Source of the DNA: Ischnura elegans
Taxonomy: Eukaryota > Arthropoda > Insecta > Odonata > Coenagrionidae
DNA length: 64,000 nucleotides
Direction: 5' to 3'
Assembly (NCBI RefSeq): GCF_921293095.1
Contig: NC_060251.1
Span: 92,924,566-92,988,565 of the forward strand
A program made the position numbers and the translations under genes. Positions within the stretch are counted from its first letter, which is position 1. The number at the start of each line of letters is the position of its first letter. Shown in pieces: positions 34,044 to 47,100 of the stretch. The notes beneath the pieces were generated by a model. The model worked only from the letters and a program-made list of their open reading frames with translations. It was not told the origin of the DNA and did no database searches.

Positions 34044-34599
34044 ATGTAGATCTCCATTATAAGTTTGGATGGCTGTTGGGAAACATTAGGGTTAGCACAA
34101 GAACAGTTTGATCTCAGCCATTCCTTTAGGTAACAGGACATTTATAAAAATCGTATCTGATAGTACTAACATGATGCTGCGGGAAAATTCAATTGACCTC
34201 CTAAAACTTGGATTCACTACATTCGAAACTGCGGCATGATGGCAACTAAAGAAGCACAGTATCCTAAAAAAGGAAAGGACGACTTCTTTATAGAAAATCA
34301 CCAGTTACAGAAATACTTTATAGCATTTCATGCATTAAAACAGCCATTTTACCATGTTGACAGGCAAAGATAACATACATTATCTCAGAACCAAAATTTT
34401 TCAATTTTTCCGCCCGCCGACCATATTGAAATGGTTTCAAACGAGTCGTGATAACAAAACACTATCAATAATTTTACCTACTGCAAGTCGCAAGACCAAT
34501 CCTGTTGTGGTACGTCGTAACAGGCACGATCTCTCAAGTTTACGGAGTTTTAACCGTGTCTTCATATCATTTTTGTGAGTGCAATGTTTGTGGGTTTAA

Positions 34600-34942
34600 A
34601 TATAGAAAATTTGCATCTTATTAATGTAAGAAGAAGACCCCTGCTGCCCTGTGTTTTAATGAAATGCGTGGAGTTTACTGTGCTGCTTTGAAAAACTTAC
34701 GCATCTTGTCTTCTATTTCATCATTGATGTCAGTGTTCTTATCAAACACCCTTCACAGTCTTCTCTTACAATGACTGTTGAAATGTTCATATTTTTAGGC
34801 GCAAGTGTTGCCTTTGTTGGCTCTCATCTAGTGACGATACATGACGCTATGATGGCGCCATAATTAATAACGTCGTTGATTACGGAGTTATGTAGTTTCA
34901 TCATCCCTGATATATTTTGCTATTGTTATTATCCCAACAACC
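34600..34942 (+). promoter_or_regulatory. Presumed promoter/5' UTR region of the MBD-R2-like gene
   Basis: This is the non-repetitive sequence immediately upstream of the first in-frame ATG. I see no TATA box at a convincing position and no clear CpG island, so the transcription start cannot be placed. The call rests only on position next to the start exon. Confidence 0.3.
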
Positions 34943-35132
34943 ATGAATCAAGAAAAAGAAAACAGTAAAAACTTAGTGAAAAGTGAAGATAAAAGTGGGG
35001 AACAGAATCCCGACTTCGGCAGGGGCATGAGAAATTCCATTGAAAAAAGTAACAGCGAAATTCTCGACGAGGGAGACAGGAGCAAACAATCGAAGCAGGA
35101 AAAGACTTCAGCGAAACCCCAAGCTACGCGAG
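34943..35132 (+). CDS. MBD-R2: MBD-R2-like exon 1 (start codon, residues 1-63)
   Basis: It opens with [17 protein letters not shown] and encodes a hydrophilic, probably disordered segment. The donor AG|GTAGGT leaves one base (G), which joins with AT of exon 2 to make Asp. A second possible donor four bases downstream would break the frame with exon 2. No C2CH THAP signature is visible, although Drosophila MBD-R2 is reported to start with a THAP domain. An upstream exon with another start could still exist. The link to exon 2 across a 10.1-kb intron rests on phase and composition rather than on a conserved domain. Confidence 0.68.
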
Positions 35133-38100
35133 GTAGGTGAATAATAACTTAGGTTGGTTTCAGTCGTTTACTTTGCTTATTTTATTCTCACGTGAGCTTT
35201 CTAAGTCGATTATATCGTTTTGACGCATGTATTTCTTATTTATTACCCCGGGATAGCTACACTTTACCGAATGTGGGCAATTTTATGATTTTGTTTGGGC
35301 TTGGTAGAGTACCCATCAACCACAAATTGTATTATTGAGAGAGTATCTTCTTTTTCGTTAATGTTTTTATGTAGGTAAGTGGAGACACTCGAAAGTCCTT
35401 TTATGTACACGCATGAGACAGTTTTATGCAATTTTAAAAAGGGTTTTGACATCGTGGTATTACATTCTTTTGAGCGGAAAGTGGGATATATAGTCATCGA
35501 AATTTCTCCTAGCTGTGCAAAATCTTCCTACTGGTTCAAAGTAGCTCAATGTTAGCAGTTTTGCGCGGGGAATTAAGGCAAAAATAGTTTTTTCTTAATT
35601 CATCTTTGCTGTATCTGGTCAAGTACTTATTATTATTATTTAGCCTGCATAGTGATGAAAATAGGTGCCTACGTACTAATATTTAGTTATAAATGTAGAT
35701 TTATATTATTTTTTAAGGTCGCAAGTAATTTTTCGTATTTTGAGTTTCTCAAGATTTCGGACACGTTTCGAATAAAGACATGAAGTGATCTTATCCCCGT
35801 TATGTTGAAATTAGTTTACTTGGTGATGTATTACAGAGTCTTATGTGTCCCTTTTGCTTCATAACTTGGGAGGCAGGTCTGTAAATATTGGAATGATGGT
35901 GGTGGGAAAATGGGACCCTTAGATAGTAAGTATATTTGTTGAGTTAATAATACTCTACCAAATATTATTATCCTATTAACATATTGTGTAATTCTAGCAA
36001 TTGCATGAAGTAATACTAGTGGTGTAGATTATTTATAAGGTCATTGTGGTCATATTATCAGAAAGTCAACTCTGTAATTATCACCTTCATTCTGATGGCG
36101 TCGATATAAATTCGAAATAAATATATTCATATTGTTGAAGTTAAATCTGTACCAATCTTTGTGATTTATATCAGCCTACTATTATTTACTATGTATTTGA
36201 AATTTAAGATATTCATATTGCAAAAAGTCCAGATGCTAAGGTTAACGGCTACTTACCCATAAGAATAGAAATTTAATGTTCATATTTTTATCAAGGGACT
36301 TTATTGGTTTTGTGCTGAGGTTGTGCATTAATATATTGTGCCTCTTCAGGGGCCCTTCTGCTGGATTAAGGTTATGAAAGTAAGGTATTGAGGACGGATT
36401 CATCGTTAGATTTTTAAGTTCAATGAGAACAGCTCTCATTTTAGTGTATGCTACATTTATATTTCATGGTTGTTTGTATTAGCCACCCATTTATTTTCTT
36501 TGGCAAATGAATCATTACCTCAATGGCTTGGAGTTTCATCTCCAAAGATTGGTATTATGTAAGCTGTGATGAAACCCTTCATATCTATGTGTGGGAAAAG
36601 GGGCACATTTCTCAGTTTTACTCTCCAGAATACCAACTTAGGTTTTGGCGCTATATAACATCATTAGAGCTAAAATATTATAAGAATGGAAGCATTCCAA
36701 AATTGATGGTTTCATCAATTTTGGAATGCCTCAACCTTGTCATGATAACCGAATACCTGAATCTTTCTTCAAATAGTCTCCTCTTTTATCTTAACACGCT
36801 CACTGCCGCTTCGGTCATAATGACAGGAACACGTACTTTGTCTTCATTCCATTTCAGTCATAATGACTGAAGAATGAGTCACTTTTTTGGCCTCTCATAG
36901 CATGCTGTTGGTCACTGCTACATCAGTGCCGTGTATATGACGTGAACGACATGGCACATGTAGCAGAATGCATAATAATAATGATAAACATCTTTATTGG
37001 GCGAGATTGGGACTAGGAAGTCCCACCTTCCATCTAACCCGTCGTCAAGCATGAAATATATGCAGTTAAATACATTCTCAAGTTGCTCATGAAATTACAA
37101 GAAAACTCTAATGGAAAGGATCCAAGTATTAAAGGGAAAGGAAAAAGAAAAACACTTTGGCACAATGGGTGAATTAATCTCAAATCCACCACAGGCAAAA
37201 CCCTTTTGCTGGTCCTTATACCCTCTGCCACCCCCTCCGGTGCCGGATTTACCGTTAGGCAAAATAGGCACGTGCCTGAGGATGTCCCAGTCCAGGGGGC
37301 GCCTTCTGTCACCTCATGCGAGTGGCTATGCCTTATCATAAAAATAAGGGAGGGGAAGGGGCTGGGGCGCTAAATGGAGAGGTGCCTATAGCTTAACTTC
37401 GGGTAAATCCGGCCCTGACCCCCTCACTTCTTATTTAAGGGGTTGTTTTAGGCAGAGGGGCCATGGTCAGCCACCTCCTTATTCTGGTTGCCAAATGAAG
37501 ACGGCCAAGGGGCCTGGAATGGAGAGTTAGGGTTTTGCATTCACTTGCAGGTCTCTTGTCACCGCTGCGCAACTACTCCTTAGTATATGCATAGTCCTCA
37601 CTTGGTTTATTGTTATTTTTAGTCTATTTGAGTGATTCCTTGCCTTTGTGAAGGTTCTCCCTGAAAAAATGAACTGGTCAGTACTGTAATGATATCCCCA
37701 ATATATGAAAAATGAACGGTATATTTTGCATCTTCTTGTTCAACTTATGAGAGTATGGCAGAATAAGAAGATTTTTTGGAATAATTCATATTACCCTTTT
37801 ATATTCCAAATTGTTTTAATGAATTTCAATATTGAGTGAATGGCCCTATTGCCCCTGGCTTGACAGTATCAGTAAGCCAGCCATTTCCCTAGGTCTTTGT
37901 GTGTATTCAACCTCCACCTGTGGCTTTCTTGGTGTGTACCTTCATCTTTTGGTGGAATCAATAATTTTTTTGCACTGAATTCAGTGCTAATCATCCACAC
38001 TTCCCTCGTATCCTTCCACCTTTGGATACATATTTCATCCTCAGAAAAGGCCTCCACCACCTCACCTTCCTTAAATTCCTGGGAGAGCACGACAGGAGCA

Positions 38101-41100
38101 ATACCTTTCTTGGCTTGCCGCCCTGTCCCCGTCACATAAGTTTTCCCATTTGGATGGAATCTAGAACTGGCTACAATTTCATAACAGTTATCCATTTAAA
38201 AGGATTGGCCACAGCCAAAATGATTCTCCGTCAATTTTTTACCATCTTTTCCGATTGCCCTTTTCATCCAGGCACTTCTGAGTTGGAAGATTCTTAGTAT
38301 TCAAGGACCTACAGCACCATACCCTTAGGTTCTGTCCACATATACAACTTGATTGCGTACCTGTGGTGCTTTCCCCTCATATATTCACTGTAGAGATAGG
38401 TCAAAAAGAACCAAACTGCCAAAACGAACTGTTCACTGTTATGAATCGGCTATAAAATGAACAGTTCACTATTCATGACTGCACTGCACACGTGCGGAAT
38501 ATTCGGTCCAACAGTTATGCTCACCAAGAGGTATTTCGAACTGCAGCTTACTCCATCAAGTGCGTGGTGGCTACAACAGATGGCGTGTAAGATGCAGACC
38601 ATCCAAGGCCACCGAATTATAGACGATGAAGAATAAACGACCAAGCCCTTCCCCTTCTTTCTCTACCATTCCCCTCTGTCCTCGAAAACGAACAGAATAG
38701 CTTCTGAATGGTTTGAACGGGTGTTCAAAATATTAGGTTCGTTTTAGCCATTCTTTTTCACAGTGTATTCATTTCTAGGAGACTGTTCTTTTCCCCACGG
38801 CATTCTTTTTGTGGAGGATATTCATTCCTTGGAGGGCGTTCGTTTCCTCTAGCTGTTCATTTGGAATCTCCCGTTCATTTTGATTTCGTGTTCATTTGAA
38901 CATTTGCGTTGGATGAACAGGATGAGATGGTTCAGGTTCGAGGTCAATTTACGGGTCGGTTATCTGTTTGTAATTTGTGCTATGGTTCAAAGTTAATTTA
39001 AACATTAGGTTAAAACTTTATTTTGATCAGTTATATTAATGCAAAAATCTATTTCAGTAAATGGAAGAGTTAAACATGGATTGTATAACTATGTCATATC
39101 CACTATATATTTTGCTATTAAATTATTTGTAATGGAACTGATGATTTTGGGAAACAAATATTTGGCTTCAACTTTCCTCAAATTACTTGTTTGTAGTGTG
39201 ATTAGACATCGAAGGGTAGGACTTGGCCCTCTTTCAGAGAAAGTCTACGGAAGCATATATCCATCATTTGCGAAGGGATGAAAACAATATGTTACCTTGG
39301 GCGATTTTATTTGATGAAATTTCACGTCGCGACATTTAATGTATTTTATTGTCACCACTTAGCTTATTGCACATAAATACACCTCAAAGCATTAACTCTT
39401 TATTTGCTTTCTATGTTTAATATTTAAATATGTTACAGAATTCCATGAGCGTAACATAATTAACTATTTTTTTACATTTTACCTAAAGTACTGATTTAGC
39501 AACAAAACTGATTAATTCTTACCGTCTTATGCATGCTATTATTGACAGTTAATTGCATTGTTAGAGTGGATAGATACCTGACACAGGCTCTAACGAGGAG
39601 AAAAAATTGATAACTTATCGAGGAGTCTAAGAGAGAGATTCACAAATGACGTTTATACTAAATATATTTATTAAGAACAACTGTGTATGAAAGTCTAAAT
39701 TGCTCATAAGAGAAGCATTTAAAAAACTTTTCTGGTGCTTAATATGCGAATAACATCAGACGCTGGGTTGATAAATATTAATTCTGGCTTATTCTACATG
39801 TGGACATCTGATATTGTCCCGCACATGGATAACCAAGTAAAGGCCCGAGACAGAATTTGCTTTAAATTACTATGACAAGCTGCACAAACCAAATGATAAC
39901 TCACTAAGCTTTCATTTACTCAAAACGTCCGATAAACAGTATTTTCTGCCTGAATGACCCTGACTGTTAGCCATGAACAGATATTTTGAACTGTTCTTTT
40001 TACTGAACAGGTTCATAGTGAAAGGTTCATCAAAATGAACAGTTAAACCCACCTCTAATTCACTGTTTCCCCACCTAGTTCTCCAATCAACTTCCAAATT
40101 CAAGTCATGTGAGGGGTCACTACTTTTTCCATTGCTTAATTGATTGCATCTATAAGGGACCTAATTTTAAATTATCAGTCCATCAGAGGGGTGTTAGAGT
40201 CAGAGAGAACTTAGATGGGTTCGCATTTGCAATGAAGGGCTTGGAGAGTTGACATAAATTGATCAAGATCGCGACTTCCATCTCCTGAAGCAATGTAATT
40301 CATATAAAGGATGGGTTTTTTCAATAGTCAGCGATAGGGGCAATTTTGATAATTCCTGTATGTAAAAACAGGCCAAAAAGTGGTGAAATTCTTCTATGGT
40401 TAAATATTTTTATGTAGTAATTCGTGCTTCAGGACACGCATTGCTCAGTATATATTCTTGGGCCAGGTCAGTTTCTCTGAGCTCAGTGGCATGGGACTGT
40501 GTAAGTGGAGGTTGCTCTCTAAGGCATTTTTTTGCTGCGGAGAATGCCAAATAAAATGCTTGTAGGGGTTTAGAATATTATGGAAAAAATAAAGTAATTA
40601 GTCTCAAATACAAATGTAAGTGAGCATAAGGATGGGGAATTCTAGCTATTGGGCATAAAATATAAATGGTAAAAAATAAATTGCAATGTGGAACAAGAAC
40701 TTCTCTTAAGTTATTGTAAAATTTATATATTTATAATAAATATGCTAATATAGTTATTGGTTTAAGTGTAGCAGCAAATAAACATAGTGATAAAAACAAA
40801 TTTTTCCATGATGAAATCATAGCAAATGAAATTCACTCAGAAATTTTAAAGGTATGAGAAAGGAAGCATTTCTTATTTGTTGTAAAAATTGAATTACACT
40901 TACATGGAATACGTCCAAAAGGAGGCAACCAGGCAAGTAATTTACCACGTTAGTATCAATTAACGCTACAAATAAAAAAGAACAAAGGAAACATATCCAT
41001 TTCTCGTAAAACCAATTACATATATAAATATGTACATGTTAAACATTGTGTGAAAAGTCATAAAGAAAGTTAAAATACCTGGTATTAAAGCATCTTATCT

Positions 41101-44100
41101 TTCATCGTCAACTGCAAAAGGATCTTTATTTCATTTTGCTTTGAATATTTGTGAAAGTTTTTTTTTAAAGGTGTATGTGCAATTGAGAGAAGTCATTACT
41201 GTTTACCGCTTTATAAAATGAAAGTAATAATGAAATAGAATGTTAAACCCTCCTCCAAAGATATTATTTGTTGTACAGCAATTAGTAAATGGAAAAATCT
41301 TTTTCGTATGCTTGTCAATTTCTGATTTATAAAACATTATCATTCTTTAAAATAATTCTTCGTTTATCCAAATTTTCCTTTTTATTTATAAACTTATGTA
41401 TTGTAACCTCCCTCCAACCGCCCTCCCTTCTTGACTCCCTAGTCCGATAATTGAGCCGAGGGGTGGGGTGGGTGATGTGGGGTCGCACATTCAAGGGGAG
41501 AAGTGGGAGGGTTTGGGGTACTCGGGCAATTTTGGGTCAAGTGTGGGACGCACGGGAGATCCCGAAGCACTCGGATGGGATTTAAAAAATAAGAAACAGG
41601 AAGAAAATAGGTAAGGGAATTTCGGGACCCTTCGATGACTGGTGCGCTTGAAAGAAAGAGAACTTCCGACCTAAGATTTTCATTCGACACAGATTTAATT
41701 AGATTTTGAATTACGAAAAAATACACTGAAAAATACATATGATTAACATTTCTGACGTCAGCGAAAGTAAGTAAACAAAGCTAAACCCAAAAGATATTAT
41801 AAAAAAAAAGACACAAACAAGAAATAAGAGAACATTTTTCTTCTTTTAGTCCGCAATCAAATTTTATACCATCTTTTAATGCACTTTTAATCTTCATTGA
41901 ATGGATGATAGTTAATTAAGCACTGCATGGATTTTGACAATTTGAGTAACAATAAAATACAGGAAAAAATGAAATACACTCCCTATCCTTATAACACTAC
42001 GAAACAACGAATTATGCAAGCTTGACGCAAGGGGAACAACGGCTTTCTGTTCCTTTTGGGGGGGCGGGAAACCTCTTGAACATGGGGGTTATATTTTGGA
42101 ATAAGAAAGGAACACTGATGGGGACCTCTCATTAACGTGTCTCTTCTTTTTAGGGACGTATAAATTGGGATTTGGGGCATAAACAGTACTTATCAGGCCT
42201 TTGGTCAGTAGTCGTTGGTAAACAGATTCCTTTGGTTGGTTTGCACTACGTGGTTGATTCGCCTTCTGCTGCCGGCATGGTGGACAGCTGCTGGTGAAAT
42301 GCGTGAGGTTGACCTTTTCCGGGCGCTGGAAATTCTCCCGTACCGTGTCGTATTTTCAAAGAAAGCTGCCTCCTTCTCAGTCCAACCTCCAACGTCGTTT
42401 CAGAATTTTTCTCTTCTCCACCCACATCCTCGTCTCCTTATGTTGAGAAAGATGTTCTCTACAATCGTGATCGGCAATATGACCACAAAAAATAGTAGAT
42501 AGTAATAGACAAGAAAAAATAGAGCTGAATGATGAAGAGCCATGAAAGCTGATTGCTAGTGGCAATGACTACTGATGCTGACCCATGAATATGAGCCATC
42601 TAGATCCTCTGCACACAAACAATTTATACCCCAATGGAGGGGTAGAATCCTGGATTAGGTGGGGGGGGGGGGGGAAAGGAGGGAAAACGGCAATAAAAAC
42701 CACTAGTCACTCTTCTGCCATCAATTTGGGAGGGGAATTTCTTCATCCGAATTCGAATTTCTCCATTGTTCATAGGGGGTAGGAAAACCTTGGGGGTTGA
42801 AAGCCACAGAGCTGAGTCACAAGGCAAGGTGGTAGAGGGGTGGGGAATGCACTTCTTTCTTCTGCTTCTTACTCAGACGCACGATAAGGATATGCTAAGT
42901 TGTGATTAGAAAAGGGGGGGAAGACAACTCACTGACACTCAAACTCCACACGCACCCACACACATGCACTTATATAACAATGAAAAAAAAATCACAGGTG
43001 AAATCATAAACGGAAGCTCTCCTTTTTGCAAAGCACCCATTTGAAAGGTCCTTAAGGAACCGGCCAAGCAGCGACGGTTACAGTATGTCATTATAAACTC
43101 TTTTCCAGAGGATATCATTGCACTTAGCCGCATTTTCCATAATAGGAAACAACACTTTTGCTGGAAATATTGGTAATACTTGCAATATTTACTTTAGTGC
43201 AGTAAAAAATTTTATTTAAATGTATCATTTCCAGATTGAAAAATTAATATTAGCTGCATTACCATTTTCATTGGAGTTTTTCCAGAAAATGATTAGGTCT
43301 GAACAGGTTTCCGCCGCAGTACTGACGAAGAGCAAAGAAATGTAGGAAACATATGTGTGTGTTGTGGGGAGGTACATACCACAAGTTTGACAAACTACTT
43401 TGTACATTTTAATTTCAAATATTTAAGGAATTAAGGTTTACTTTAAAAAAAAGAGTGAAAAAATGGCTCCAGCATCACAACTCATAACATCACTTTGTTA
43501 AAATAACAATAATAAAATACTAATTTTTGCCAAAATGTCAGTCAACGAGCATTTTCTCTAATAAACGGTGATCACAGAATGTGTTAAGGAAAGTTTTTGA
43601 TAATTAATACTCATTTTCTATTGTCTTCTAGTTATTTTATTATGGTCTAGCCTCGATTAGGTACTCTTAGATGTTTAATCTACATATATGTATAACAGAG
43701 GATGTTTGTTCGTCTGTCCGTTGTGTGTTTCTATACGGCTGCATGGATTGAGGCCAAGGTTAATACAGAGGTCTCATGCTCATAAAAGCCTGTACTGCTA
43801 CTTTAGGTTTCCTCCGGTGCGTCCTTTGCATCGTTTTCTTATTACCGAACTATGCAAGTGCACTCAGCCTCCTAGCACCTATTTCCCACCCTCTGCTTAC
43901 CCTCCCACCATATGGTAAAATCCCCATTCACTCAACCATGTTTGTATATATCTTTTTGCACACTGTATGCGAGTTGAAGCCCGATTTGGCGACCTCCAGT
44001 TCCGATACTGCCTTTTCTTGCTTCTTCACCGTTCACAGGCAAATAGCCCGCAAATAACCTTGCTGTCCTATCCCGACAAATTATATTTCTTCTTGCGTTC

Positions 44101-47100
44101 TTTCAAATTTTCCCTCCTATAGGTCCTTATGACCATGAATTCCAAGTTCTAAGTTTCCCCATCTCTAGGTACTATACTCCCCAAGCAACGCCGGGTGGCT
44201 GGCTAGTTTCTATTATTCATTGTTCAATTTCTCCCTCTAAAGTTATGGGTGGATTATGGAATTTTTTTGCTCCTTTCACGCTTCTGTGATTTTTCTCAAA
44301 CATTTTCTCCTCATTTAAGGAAATATGTCCTTAAAACTGTATCCTGAAACTTCACGAGGATGCTTTAGGTGAAGCATTTATAGGGATTGCTTAATTAATG
44401 AGGGTAATGGGTTCCTTATTTTGTTCCTGAAAGGAGTACTCCTTTGTTGTACTCATGTGCACAAATAAACTGACGTAACATACGAAGAAACTAGCTGCAG
44501 GGGTCCAGGGTCAAACAAGTTACGTTACAATGGCTTTGGCCAATAATGATACATTTTCACTCCAAAGAGAAATTCAAAATATCCTTCTGACTTTGGTGTC
44601 TGATAGTTAATGAATGAAAAAATAATGAGTCTTGGAAAATTTCCATTTATGTTATGATAATATTTTAGTAAAAGATAGATGGTTAAAATTAAAATCTCAA
44701 CTTGAGGAACATCCCCTATTCAAATGAAACGTTGGCTATTCGAGGAAAGGCAACAGCCAAAAATGATTTGACCACTGCCTGTTGACGATGGCTGGTCATT
44801 GTTTAATGGTGGCCAATTAGGTAGGTGTGACTGATCACTTTTTATCAAAGGCATTTTGGGCAACCTAAATTTTACCTTTACTTGTTTTGCAACATTCACC
44901 ATGATTCATTATGGGTGATTCAAATGCACTAAAGAGTATCCATAGTGAGGAGTTTTGCATCGTAATGGCATTTGACTGAATTTCCATTACCAATAATCTT
45001 AATCAGGCTATTTATTTGCAAAAATTTCACGGAGGAAACATCACCTTGACCGGGGTACGAACCTGGATCACTTGAATTTGTGCCAGATAATCTTCCTCTT
45101 GAAATACCTAGGCATCTTTTTCCTCTGAAGGGTTTCGCTATCGCAGGGTGTTGTTATTTTTGGTTTTAATGCATGCATGGGAATATATTTTTTCCTTATG
45201 TAGTGAGTTCTTAACTTCATGTTATTTGCTGCAGATACAGCAACCACAGCTCCAACATTGGAAGGAAAACCTCAGTCGGACACATCTCAAGAGGGGAGTG
45301 CGACATGTTCTACAGAGAATGAAAAGAAGAGAGATAGTTTGGGAAAATTTGATGATCATCTCATCCCAGGAAGAGTGAGTAAAAGAAGCCGAAAGCTGGA
45401 TAGAACATCTAGTGGATCTAAGGTATTTATGTTATTATTATATGTTGCAAAGGTGGTTTTTCATGGTTATTGGAAAGTTTGCCACATTATAGGAGTCCCT
45501 TCAAAATGTACTTTTGCTTTTAACTTGATTTTGCTTGGGTCTTGACTTTGCTCTGCAACATTATTTTAGACTCTCCAACTTTGTACTCTTGTCTCTTTCA
45601 GATATGCATATGCCTTTTGGCGTACGAATATCTGAAAGTTTGGTGTAAGGGAAACGCAGAAAAACTGCTTACTTTGGTATTGAATTTTCAACGTAATATT
45701 TCCTGCAATGCAAAAGCCAGGGAAGGCCATCTGGAGTCATATCATCTATCATTTATGTAGTGATTTTTGTTCATAAGCATGCAAATTTGTATTTCTGAAA
45801 GTTTTGTCGTCAGCTAAATTGGTTCTCTTTTAGAAAGCGAGCTGTGTAATGTTAATGTTGGATATTTGTACAAAATAAACTTTAAATAATATGTTATTGA
45901 TATGTTTTTGGTTATCGCCCTTAAATTGGACTGTTGATGAGGGGATTCTACTGTGAGTTTCACTTCGATTGGCAGAAAATTTGATTGATGGTCATTCGAC
46001 TTTGGAAGGAGTTTTTGCTATACTATTCATCCAAGTGAGAATGATGGTAATGATCTAAATGTGATTATTTTCAATTCCAGTGAGATGTGTCATGATCTAG
46101 ATTTTCTCAATGAAATATTAGAGTTAAACTTAGTTTTTTTGTTGTCTCAATGGGAAGGGGAATGGATGATAACACACCAATGATTAGGATTGGTGCAGCA
46201 ACACCAGTCTCCCCGCTGATCATTGCCTAAGTCAATAGGAAAACATATATTGGAAATATTTACAACTTAAACATCCGTTGAATCCCCACTCTTTGGATAT
46301 ATTCTCATATGCAAATCATGAGCAAATCTTAATTGCTATTTTGGAACACCAATGAAAACTTTAGTAACTGTAATTTCTTTCCAATTTCAGGAGGGCAGAG
46401 ACTCGTCATCGAATGGTTTAGCTGCTAGAAGTCCCTCAGCAAAATCCCAACTACCTTCAACTGCTTATGGAGTGGATTTAGCCCGCCATTTGAGAAACAA
46501 AGTTGATTTCACCCCCGGAGCTAGGTTGGAAGCCCGTGACTTCACAGAGAGATGGTATAAATGCTAAACAGTCATCCAATTATTAATGTCATTTAATTCT
46601 GAGTCATGATTTATGAATTAAAGATGGAAAAAGTAATTTATGTTGAATTTGTGAACAATGACTCTAGTTATGTATGTTAAAGCAGTTATCTCTTAGCTTA
46701 CATACAGTGAAACCTCTATTTTACACTTTTGAATGGACCACTTACATAAAGTGCAAAATTGAGGAAATTGTAAAATAGAGTATCATTTATTAAAGGTGGT
46801 ATTGTTTGGGACCTGATAAAAAGTGTGCAAAATCAGGGAAAACGTAAAATGGGTGAATGTAAAATCGAGGTTTCACTGTATTTAGCATATTGCTGGATAA
46901 TATTTTTCAAATTTCTAGTAAAATTCTTTTAATTTATTTATCTCGAGCAATACATTAATACTGAACAACTTATGAAGTTCTCATGAATCAGTAGTTATCT
47001 TTGCATCATGAATCTCATACCTGTGGCTATCTAAAGTTATCTGTCAATAATTCTTGTCTTGTAATTGTGAAATTTATGTGTCAATTAACATGTTTTTGTT

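Larger units (their letters stand above)
35133..45234 (+). other. Intron 1 of the MBD-R2-like gene (10.1 kb)
   Basis: GT-AG intron. It contains the hairpin at 36,692, the hAT element at 37,238, a cluster of gaacagttc/gttcatt motifs at 38.4-40.05 kb, a G14 run at 42,661, the Helitron-like element at 43,679 and a minus SINE at about 45,025. Between 40,100 and 43,600 I see only unassigned non-coding sequence. The frames there are short and unsupported. Confidence 0.65.

Noticed and set aside
45219-45545. Long reading frame beyond the exon 2 donor
   Set aside because: The part after 45,422 is AT-rich and hydrophobic, unlike the upstream part. The GTATTT donor and in-phase joining to exon 3 explain the data better.
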